Shown one piece after another: positions 57,842 to 64,000 of a stretch of DNA of 64,000 nt; position 1 is the first letter of the stretch; each line of letters begins with the position of its first letter. The position numbers and the translations under genes are program-made. The notes below the pieces were generated by a model. That model made no database searches. It was not told the DNA's origin and saw nothing but the letters and a program-made list of their open reading frames with translations. Origin of the DNA: Mitsuokella multacida DSM 20544 (GTDB lineage Bacteria > Bacillota > Negativicutes > Selenomonadales > Selenomonadaceae); assembly GCF_000155955.1 (NCBI RefSeq), contig NZ_GG697143.2:62554-126553 (forward strand). The letters run 5' to 3'.

Positions 57842-59143
57842 ATGGACCAGAATACGACGGCTGTCGTTCGCCTTATTGAAGCGACAGAACTTTCAGGGCG
57901 CGATGACCTCATCGCCCAGGCCAAGCGGGCCTTTCTCGACTATCTGGCAGCTCTGCTGGCAGCTCGGCGCGAGCCGGCTGTAGAGAATCTGCGCCAGATG
58001 ACGGATGAGGGTCGCGCATCTGACAGGGCAAGGCTTTACGGCTTTGCTTCGCATTACCTCGATTTTGACGATGCGCAGGCCAATATCGCCGGCCACTTCA
58101 GCACGGTGCTCTATTCAGTGCTGTTGGCGGTGGCAAGGCCGGACGATGCAGTCTGCGACTTCCTGGCAGCATACATCGCTGGGGCGGAATTGGAGGGCTT
58201 GCTCGGCGCGCGCCTCAATCCAGAACACCGGCGGCAGGGCTGGCATTCCACTGGCACGGTCGGCACTTTGGGGGCTGCCGCGGCCATCGTGCGGCTGCGT
58301 CGTTTGACAGGGGAGCGGGCGGCAGAGGTCCTCTCGCTGGCAGGCACTCAGTCAGCTGGCATGGCCTTTGAGGCCGGCTCGGACGGCAAGCCGCTTCATG
58401 CTGGTTTTGCGGCAGAGCATGCGGTGACGGCGTTTCGTCTCGTTGAGGCGGGCCTGAATGCACGTACAAACCTGTTCGACGATGTGACGGGGTGGCTGGC
58501 CGTCTTCACGGATGGCCGACGGTACCTCGATGTGGCACGCATGCAGCAAGAATGGTTGCAGCCCGGCCAGATTTTGGAGCCGGGCCTCTGGATGAAGCGT
58601 CACATGTACTGTTCCGCTGCAATCTGTGCGGCAGATGGTGCAGAAGAGCTCTACCGACAAGGGCTGCGCATGGCGGATGTTCGCTCCATCACGGTGCATT
58701 TCCCACCTGGCGCCGACCGAGCACTGCGCTATACGCGGCCGCAGACGGGCCGCGAGGGACAGTTCTCCGTCGAATTTATCATCTGGCAGATCTTGCAGCA
58801 TGGCAGGATCGAGGATGCATACTTTAGGCAGAGTACCGTGCCGCAGGCGTTCCTGGAGGCGCTTCCCAAGTTTCACCGCGCTTATGACGTCCCGACGCTG
58901 CCGCTGTCGGAGCGCGCCGTGCCACTGACAGCTGAGACCGTGGACGGACGGCACTGGCAGGCGGATGTGCGCGAGCCGCAGGGCTCGCCGGCAAGACCGC
59001 TGACGATTGCGCAGCAGAAGGAGAAACTGGAGATGGCGGTAGGCAGTCTGTCGGCCGGCCATATCATCGATACGATTGGCAACTGGCCCGATGGGGAAAT
59101 CGGGCCTTGCCTTGACTGGATAAAAGGAGAGATGTTCCCATGA
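57842..59143 (+). CDS. MmgE/PrpD family protein
   Basis: A 433-residue protein of the family that includes 2-methylcitrate dehydratase, cis-aconitate decarboxylase and iminodisuccinate epimerase. Visible landmarks are AKRAFLDYLAALLAARREPAV near the N-terminus, HYLDFDDAQANIAGHFSTVLYS, GCRLNPEHRR-like GARLNPEHRRQGWHSTGTVGTLGAAAA, and LAGTQSAGMAFEAGSDGKPLHAGFAA. The substrate cannot be deduced. The gene lies 43 bp after the GST and overlaps the next gene by ATGA, so it is firmly tied to the transporter. It may act on the imported compound or its product. Confidence 0.87.
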   Translation: MDQNTTAVVRLIEATELSGRDDLIAQAKRAFLDYLAALLAARREPAVENLRQMTDEGRASDRARLYGFASHYLDFDDAQANIAGHFSTVLYSVLLAVARPDDAVCDFLAAYIAGAELEGLLGARLNPEHRRQGWHSTGTVGTLGAAAAIVRLRRLTGERAAEVLSLAGTQSAGMAFEAGSDGKPLHAGFAAEHAVTAFRLVEAGLNARTNLFDDVTGWLAVFTDGRRYLDVARMQQEWLQPGQILEPGLWMKRHMYCSAAICAADGAEELYRQGLRMADVRSITVHFPPGADRALRYTRPQTGREGQFSVEFIIWQILQHGRIEDAYFRQSTVPQAFLEALPKFHRAYDVPTLPLSERAVPLTAETVDGRHWQADVREPQGSPARPLTIAQQKEKLEMAVGSLSAGHIIDTIGNWPDGEIGPCLDWIKGEMFP

Positions 59144-59979
59144 AGATACCGAATCGATTTGCACGCGTGCTGACAGCCGTCCTGATGGTCGTGGGCCTCG
59201 GCGTACTGGCCGGCTGCGGCAGTGATACGGATGATAGCAGTGCCAGCGTCAACAAGGATGCCAAGACGGTCGTCGTGGCGACGCGCGGCACGGTCAAACC
59301 GTATTCCTACACGGATGATGACGGCAAGCTGACGGGCTACGATGTCGAGATCCTCAAGGAGATCGAGAAGCGCGACCCGAGCTTGCACTTCACTTTCAAG
59401 CCAATGGCTGTCGATGCAGCTTTCGTCGCGATGGATTCCTCGCAGGTTGACATGATTGCCAACCAGATGCGCCATTCGCCGGCGCGCGACGAGAAGTACA
59501 TCTTCCCGAAAGAACTCAACAATTACACGGTGCGCAAGCTCGTCGTGCCGAAAGACGATGATGCGACGAAGTCCCTCGACGACCTCAAGGGCAAGAAGGT
59601 AGCTGTCACGACGAACTCGGAGTTTGCCGATCTCGTCAAGAAATTCAATGAGACGGCCGATACCCCAATCGAGATTGTCTACACGGATAAGGGCCCATCG
59701 GAGACGATGAACCTCGTTGCGACGGGGCGTGCACAGGCTGCCGGCGAGTATGAGTACATTGTCTCGGTCGCACAGAAAGACAAGAATCTGCCCATCAAGA
59801 CGGTGGGGCCGACACTGACGAAGGTACCGACTTACTTCCTGCTCCGCAAGGACGACGAGATGCAGAAGGTCGCCGATAAGATCGACGCTGCGCTCAAGTC
59901 CATGAGGGAAGATGGCACGCTCAAGGCGCTCTCTGAGAAGTACCTCGGTGCGGATTACACGGAAGCGCCGACTGAATAA
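59140..59979 (+). CDS. ABC transporter substrate-binding lipoprotein, polar amino acid/cystine type
   Basis: A 279-residue lipoprotein: signal MKIPNRFARVLTAVLMVVGLGVLAGCG with lipobox LAGC, so it is attached by Cys25. The mature domain is a family 3 solute-binding protein (TVKPYSYTDDDGKLTGYDVEILKEI, VDMIANQMRHSPARDEKYIF, KKVAVTTNSEFADLV). The ANQ...RDEKYIF region resembles cystine-binding TcyJ/TcyK-type proteins, hinting at a cystine-like or S-substituted cysteine ligand; this is tentative. It overlaps the MmgE/PrpD gene by 4 nt. Confidence 0.9.
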   Translation: MKIPNRFARVLTAVLMVVGLGVLAGCGSDTDDSSASVNKDAKTVVVATRGTVKPYSYTDDDGKLTGYDVEILKEIEKRDPSLHFTFKPMAVDAAFVAMDSSQVDMIANQMRHSPARDEKYIFPKELNNYTVRKLVVPKDDDATKSLDDLKGKKVAVTTNSEFADLVKKFNETADTPIEIVYTDKGPSETMNLVATGRAQAAGEYEYIVSVAQKDKNLPIKTVGPTLTKVPTYFLLRKDDEMQKVADKIDAALKSMREDGTLKALSEKYLGADYTEAPTE

Positions 59980-60002
59980 CCGCGCAGAAAGGAGAAGGCT
60001 CG

Positions 60003-60710
60003 ATGGGTACTTATTTTGATGTCGGATATATGATCAAGTCATTTCCGACGCTCCTGGGCATGGTCCACATCACGCTGCTGGTGACGATTTTTTCGGCGAT
60101 TGTCGGCATCCTGCTCGGCGCTGCCATCGCGGTCCTGCGCATCCAGTGCGTGCCAGTCATCGCGCCGCTCCTGCGCATCTTCATCTCGTTCATGCGCGGG
60201 ACGCCTTTCCTCGTGCAGCTTTTCCTTGCTTACTTCGGTGTGCCGGAGATCCTCGCACATGTCGGTATCAGCATGAAAGGCGTGCCGCCATTGGCTTTTG
60301 TTCTCGCAGTGTTTACGCTGCACATGGCTGCCTATGGTGCGGAGATCCTGCGCTCGAGCATTTTGGCTGTGCCTGTCGGAGAGAAAGAGGCGGCGATGAG
60401 CCTCGGCATGACGTCCTTCCAGATGTACCGTCGTGTCGTCCTGCCACAGGCCTTCCAGATGGCGATGCCGGCTCTCATCAACACGGTCATCGGCGTCGTC
60501 AAAGGCACGAGCCTGATCTTTAATGTCGGCGTCGTCGACATCATGCGCAAGGCGGAGCTCATGGCGGGCAACTCACAGCGCAGCCTGGAACTCTACGTGG
60601 ACGTGGCCGTCATCTACGGTATCTTGATCTTCCTGATTGCGCGCATCGGACGGTTCCTCGAGAGGCGCCAGAGCCACAATCGGGATCTTGCAGAACTCAG
60701 TGAGGCGTAA
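60003..60710 (+). CDS. Amino acid ABC transporter permease
   Basis: A 235-residue HisM/GlnP-type permease with about five TM helices. FPTLLGMVHITLLVTIFSAIVGILLGAAIAVLR is the N-terminal region and RGTPFLVQLFLAYFG the early motif. The EAA loop, which docks with the ATPase, is EKEAAMSLGMTSFQMYRRVVLPQA at about residues 128-151. It pairs with the next permease, giving a heterodimeric channel. ATG 60003 follows AAAGGAGAAGGCTCG. Confidence 0.93.
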   Translation: MGTYFDVGYMIKSFPTLLGMVHITLLVTIFSAIVGILLGAAIAVLRIQCVPVIAPLLRIFISFMRGTPFLVQLFLAYFGVPEILAHVGISMKGVPPLAFVLAVFTLHMAAYGAEILRSSILAVPVGEKEAAMSLGMTSFQMYRRVVLPQAFQMAMPALINTVIGVVKGTSLIFNVGVVDIMRKAELMAGNSQRSLELYVDVAVIYGILIFLIARIGRFLERRQSHNRDLAELSEA

Positions 60711-60714
60711 GATT

Positions 60715-61434
60715 ATGAATGGACATAGTTTGATTGACTGGCAATACATCGTGCAGGGTGCTGCGTTCATCGCGCCTTATGTCAAGGTCACTTTGCTCCT
60801 GACGCTCTCGAGCGTATTCTTCGGCGCAGTGCTCGGACTCGTCAGTTGCCTGGCACAGCGGAGCCAAGTGCCCGCGCTGGGCAAGCTCTTCCGGCTTTAC
60901 GTCTACGTTTGCCGGAGCATTCCCAACATGGTGCTTTTATATCTCGTTTACTACGGCATGCCGCTTGCCTTCCTGGCATTACGCGGCAAGACCGGCATCC
61001 ATGTGCCCATAGAACATGTGCCAGCCATGGCTGTAGCCATCATCGGCCTGACGCTCCACACGGGGGCCTACCTCAGCGAGATTTTCCGCGCGGCACTCGA
61101 CTCGGTACCTCAGGGACAGTTTGAAGCGGCTGAGGCGATGGGGATGACATCGTTCCAGATGTACCGCCGCGTCATCTTCCCGCAGGCCATCGTCTTTGCG
61201 CTGCCGCTCTTTGCCAACCAGTTCCTTTCGACGATGAAGAGCACGAGCATCGTTTTCGTTATCACGGTCATCGAGGTGTTTGGTGCGGCCAAACTCTTCT
61301 GTGAGGACAACTCGCAGTACTTCGAAGCTTACATCGTGGCGGCTCTCCTCTATTGGGGTATGGGCATCTTATTTGAATACCTATTTACGAAACTCGAGGA
61401 CCGACTCTCCTCGTACAAGAGGTGCAAGATATGA
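60715..61434 (+). CDS. Amino acid ABC transporter permease
   Basis: A 239-residue second permease of the same HisM/GlnP family. FIAPYVKVTLLLTLSSVFFGAVLG near the N-terminus, RSIPNMVLLYLVYYG and the EAA loop FEAAEAMGMTSFQMYRRVIFPQA (about residues 130-155). The start is ATG 60715, 4 nt after the previous stop; the frame is open into the preceding gene but only this start has GAGGCG at a sensible distance. Overlaps the ATPase gene by ATGA. Confidence 0.93.
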   Translation: MNGHSLIDWQYIVQGAAFIAPYVKVTLLLTLSSVFFGAVLGLVSCLAQRSQVPALGKLFRLYVYVCRSIPNMVLLYLVYYGMPLAFLALRGKTGIHVPIEHVPAMAVAIIGLTLHTGAYLSEIFRAALDSVPQGQFEAAEAMGMTSFQMYRRVIFPQAIVFALPLFANQFLSTMKSTSIVFVITVIEVFGAAKLFCEDNSQYFEAYIVAALLYWGMGILFEYLFTKLEDRLSSYKRCKI

Positions 61435-62198
61435 TAAAACTTGAACACGTGAAGAAGTCCTTCGGTGATCAGGCTATCCTGCGGGATATCAGCCTGAATG
61501 TGCCGACGGGCAGTGTGACAGTCATCCTCGGCCCGTCGGGCAGTGGTAAGACGACGCTCCTGCGCACGATCAACTTTCTTGGCAAGGCCGATGGAGGCAC
61601 GCTCTTCATCAATGACCAGCGCTACGACCTCCGCAAGGCATCCCGCAAAGAGATTCTCGCTGTACGCCGTCAGACGGCTATGGTATTCCAATCGTACAAC
61701 CTTTTCTCGAATATGACGGCATTGCAGAACGTTATGGAAGCGCTCGTGACGGTGCAGGGCAGGAACAAGGCGGACGCGAGGGAGCGGGCGGCTGAGTTGC
61801 TCACTCAGGTCGGCATGAAGGAGCATGCCGACAAGTATCCGGCACAGCTTTCAGGTGGTCAGCAGCAGCGCGTCGGCATCGCCCGCGCTCTGGCGGTCAA
61901 TCCGCAGGTCATCCTGTTCGATGAGCCGACGAGTGCTCTCGATCCGGAACTCGTCGGCGAGGTACTGGCTGTCATCCGCGACGTGGCTAAGAACAGCAAG
62001 GTCACGATGATCATCGTGACGCATGAGATTGCCTTTGCGCGCGAGGTCGCCGACCAGATCGTTTTCATGGAGGGCGGCTGCGTCGTGGAGACGGGCGCAC
62101 CGCAGGACGTTCTCGTCCATCCGCGCGAGGAGCGCACGAGAGTATTCCTCAACCGCTACCTCGGCGGCACAACATTGCGCGACGGCGCGGGCATTTGA
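61431..62198 (+). CDS. Amino acid ABC transporter ATP-binding protein
   Basis: A 255-residue ATPase: Walker A GPSGSGKTTLLR (about residue 34), Q-loop VFQSYNLFSNMTALQNVMEAL, signature LSGGQQQRVGIARALA (about 135), Walker B VILFDEPTSALDPELVGEVL, and switch His in IVTHEIAFAREVAD. Such ATPases drive the two permeases encoded just upstream. Translationally coupled through ATGA overlap. Confidence 0.95.
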   Translation: MIKLEHVKKSFGDQAILRDISLNVPTGSVTVILGPSGSGKTTLLRTINFLGKADGGTLFINDQRYDLRKASRKEILAVRRQTAMVFQSYNLFSNMTALQNVMEALVTVQGRNKADARERAAELLTQVGMKEHADKYPAQLSGGQQQRVGIARALAVNPQVILFDEPTSALDPELVGEVLAVIRDVAKNSKVTMIIVTHEIAFAREVADQIVFMEGGCVVETGAPQDVLVHPREERTRVFLNRYLGGTTLRDGAGI

Positions 62199-62228
62199 CA
62201 TCGACAGTTGATAGAGAGGAGGAATCAC

Positions 62229-62717
62229 ATGGCAACGTATCGTGAACTGGGGGAGGCCGACCTTGATGCGTACTACCGCATCCTGCATGAGGGCTATCAG
62301 ACGGACAAGAAGTATCCCCTTTCTTTCGCCGCCATGACGGCAACGCGGGAGCAGGAGCGCGCTTGGCTCATGAGCAACCCGACGTACGGGCTGTTCGAGG
62401 ATGGCGAGCTTGTCAGCGCGCTCTCTCTGCGCATGCCTTGGGGGCCAAATCCCGGTCCTGAAGGTGTACCGCACATCGGCCAGGTCGTCACAGCCCCTGA
62501 GCATATGCACCGAGGCTATGCTTCAACACTCATCGGCCTCATCTTGGAAGAGGTCCTGAAACAGCAGCTCAAGGTGCCCTTCGTGACGCTCGGGACAGCG
62601 ACGAGCCATCCGTGGCTGCGGAAGATGTATGAGAAGCTCGGCTTTCGTGCGTTCCGTGAAGTCCAGTTGCCGGGGAAGGCACACCGTACTGTCTATCTGC
62701 GCCGAGACCTCGATTGA
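62229..62717 (+). CDS. GNAT family N-acetyltransferase
   Basis: A 162-residue acetyl-CoA-dependent transferase. The acetyl-CoA-binding region is VPHIGQVVTAPEHMHRGYASTLIGLILEEVL, where the HRGYAS loop corresponds to the Q/RxxGxG/A motif A. KMYEKLGFRAFREVQLPG is the usual motif B. B. subtilis couples GNATs (SnaA-type) to cystine-like importers for S-substituted cysteines, so N-acetylation of the imported compound is a reasonable hypothesis. ATG 62229 follows GAGAGGAGGAATCAC. It is the last gene before the operon terminator. Confidence 0.85.
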   Translation: MATYRELGEADLDAYYRILHEGYQTDKKYPLSFAAMTATREQERAWLMSNPTYGLFEDGELVSALSLRMPWGPNPGPEGVPHIGQVVTAPEHMHRGYASTLIGLILEEVLKQQLKVPFVTLGTATSHPWLRKMYEKLGFRAFREVQLPGKAHRTVYLRRDLD

Positions 62718-62731
62718 CCGAGGTCTTTTTT
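62705..62731 (+). terminator. Terminator of the seven-gene operon
   Basis: The stem AGACCTCG/CGAGGTCT with a 6-nt loop and TTTTTT overlaps the end of the GNAT coding sequence. Confidence 0.85.
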
Positions 62732-62776
62732 GTGTGTCATCCAGTTCTACTTATATGTAGGGAAGGGCCGGACACA

Positions 62777-62806
62777 TTGACACTGGGGCCCGCAAGATGA
62801 TATGAT
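62777..62806 (+). promoter_or_regulatory. purB promoter
   Basis: -35 TTGACA (62777-62782), 18-bp spacer and -10 TATGAT (62801-62806). The start site would be near 62813, about 150 nt before the gene. Confidence 0.75.
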
Positions 62807-62833
62807 AGATAAGGGAATATCGGTAACTTCTCC

Positions 62834-62900
62834 AAACTCAAAATGAGATTTTCCAGAGGCCGCCATGATAGGCGGGTGGAAGGTCAATTTGAGTTTTTTC
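62834..62900 (+). promoter_or_regulatory. Attenuator-like leader of purB
   Basis: AAACTCAAA (62834-62842) pairs with TTTGAGTTT (62888-62896), which runs into TTTTTT, enclosing a long hairpin with TTCCA/TGGAA and CCGCC/GGCGG pairs. The same CTCA can instead pair with the local TGAG (62837-62847), which would break the terminator. No known purine aptamer is recognised. Confidence 0.5.
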
Positions 62901-62961
62901 GTCGTGTTTTCACTTCCGCGGTGCAGAGACGCCGCCAGGAAATTGAGGAGGAAATCACTAA

Positions 62962-64000
62962 ATGATCGAGCGTTATACTAAGCCGGAAATGGGCCATCTC
63001 TGGTCTATCGAGAACGAGTGGCAGCAGATCCTGAATGTCGAGATGGCTGCCTGCGATGCCATGGCCGAACTCGGAGAGATCCCGAAAGAGGCTGCCAAGA
63101 ACATTCGCGCGAAAGCAAAATTCGATGTCAATCGCATCCATGAGATCGAGTCGGTCACGCATCACGACATCATCGCGTTCCTGACGAACGTCGCCGAGAA
63201 TGTTGGTGATGACTCCAAATACATCCACAAGGGCCTGACGTCCTCGGATGTCAAGGACACGGCATACTGCATGATGATGCGCGATGCCTGCACGATCATC
63301 CTCGATGACCTCAAAAAGTTCCGTGAAGTCCTGCGCCGCCGCGCGAAGGAATTCAAGCATACGCCGTGCATCGGCCGCACGCATGGCATCCATGCTGAGC
63401 CGATGACGTTCGGCCTCAAGCTCTTGCTCTGGAGCGCCGAGATCGAGCGCGACATCGAGCGCATGGAGCATGCGAAGAAGATTGTCTCGGTCTGCAAGCT
63501 CTCGGGCGCTGTCGGCACGTACTCGAACATCGACCCGAAGATCGAGCAGATGGTCGGCAAGAAGCTCGGCCTGACGCCGGTGCGCCTCGCTACGCAGGTC
63601 ATCCAGCGTGATCGTCATGCTGAGTTCGTCACGTCAATCGCAATCTGTTCCTCGACGCTCGAGAAGATCGCGACGGAAGTCCGCAACCTGCAGCGCACGG
63701 ATATCCGCGAGGCAGAGGAGTACTTCTCCCCGGGCCAGAAGGGCTCTTCGGCGATGCCGCATAAGCGCAATCCGATCAACTGCGAGCGCATCTCCGGCAT
63801 GGCCCGCCTGAACCGCGGCAATGCCGTCGCTGCTCTTGAGGACATCACGCTCTGGCATGAGCGCGATATCTCCCATTCGTCCGTCGAGCGCGTCATCCTG
63901 CCGGATTCGTCGATCAACCTCGACTACTGCACGCAGAAGCTCACGGACATCATCGACAAGCTGCTCGTCTATCCGGACAAGATGCTCCACGATATGAACC
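62962..64000 (+). CDS. purB: Adenylosuccinate lyase (3' end outside window)
   Basis: Cleaves SAICAR to AICAR and adenylosuccinate to AMP, in both arms of purine synthesis. The 346 visible residues start MIERYTKPEMGHLWSIENEW and include VTHHDIIAFLTNV, GLTSSDVKDTA, the catalytic-His segment CIGRTHGIHAEPMTFGLK, and the signature loop GQKGSSAMPHKRNPINCE near residue 265. ATG 62962 follows GAGGAGGAAATC. It produces AICAR, the substrate of the ZTP-riboswitch-controlled enzyme at 20152. The window ends inside the gene. Confidence 0.97.
   Translation, partial: MIERYTKPEMGHLWSIENEWQQILNVEMAACDAMAELGEIPKEAAKNIRAKAKFDVNRIHEIESVTHHDIIAFLTNVAENVGDDSKYIHKGLTSSDVKDTAYCMMMRDACTIILDDLKKFREVLRRRAKEFKHTPCIGRTHGIHAEPMTFGLKLLLWSAEIERDIERMEHAKKIVSVCKLSGAVGTYSNIDPKIEQMVGKKLGLTPVRLATQVIQRDRHAEFVTSIAICSSTLEKIATEVRNLQRTDIREAEEYFSPGQKGSSAMPHKRNPINCERISGMARLNRGNAVAALEDITLWHERDISHSSVERVILPDSSINLDYCTQKLTDIIDKLLVYPDKMLHDMN

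Overview
The window comes from the replication-origin region of a high-GC member of the Negativicutes (Selenomonas/Mitsuokella-like Firmicutes with an outer membrane). The order dnaA | rpmH-rnpA-yidD-yidC-jag-mnmE-mnmG-rsmG ... parA-parB is the classical Firmicutes origin. The diderm lifestyle shows in a giant trimeric autotransporter with an extended signal peptide, a YadA-type membrane anchor and, beyond it, an SLH domain. The genus is an inference from gene content and base composition; no 16S gene is present.

Layout. 1-1,677: dnaA (3' end cut off) facing left from a DnaA-box cluster (oriC). 1,678-9,433: ribosome/RNase P/membrane insertion/tRNA and rRNA modification genes. 9,503-15,421: a TauE-type permease, then a complete 2-deoxyribose catabolic locus (SorC-type regulator, kinase, mutarotase-like protein, MFS permease, deoC), visibly lower in GC than its surroundings. 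15,612-19,894: a secreted protein of unknown function, an aldehyde dehydrogenase and a type II NADH dehydrogenase with a Rex-like operator. 20,152-22,589: a stand-alone AICAR transformylase under a ZTP riboswitch, and pfkA. 22,661-23,213: a non-coding stretch dominated by a 230-bp hairpin. 23,214-26,388: methionine synthase split into a core enzyme and a separate activation-domain protein. 26,643-30,223: parA-parB, a DUF4446 protein and an M23 peptidase. 30,493-35,573: a split (archaeal-type) glutamate synthase operon. 35,668-42,372: MATE pump with divergent MerR/LysR regulators, a His-rich small secreted protein, a secreted tannase and a LysR regulator. 42,880-52,122: the 3,080-residue adhesin. 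52,196-56,080: acyl-CoA ligase, amino acid permease, PHP phosphoesterase. 56,225-56,423: two valine tRNAs with different anticodons. 56,710-62,717: a seven-gene operon (glutathionyl-hydroquinone reductase-like, MmgE/PrpD, polar amino acid ABC importer, GNAT) behind a highly structured leader RNA. 62,962-end: purB behind an attenuator-like leader, cut by the window edge.

The unifying feature is chromosome organisation: six perfect parS sites (TGTTTCACGTGAAACA) lie between 8.4 and 35.7 kb around parAB. Two are the centre of perfect terminator-like palindromes, one abuts a terminator, and one is inside a coding sequence, where it encodes Val-Ser-Arg-Glu-Thr. The most promising undescribed items are the orphan leader RNA and operon at 56.5-62.7 kb, the 230-bp hairpin element at 22.7 kb, the SLH-tailed adhesin, and the palindrome-studded promoters of parA, the glutamate synthase operon and metH. 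Base-composition statements are by eye, and all starts are chosen from ribosome binding sites visible in the sequence.
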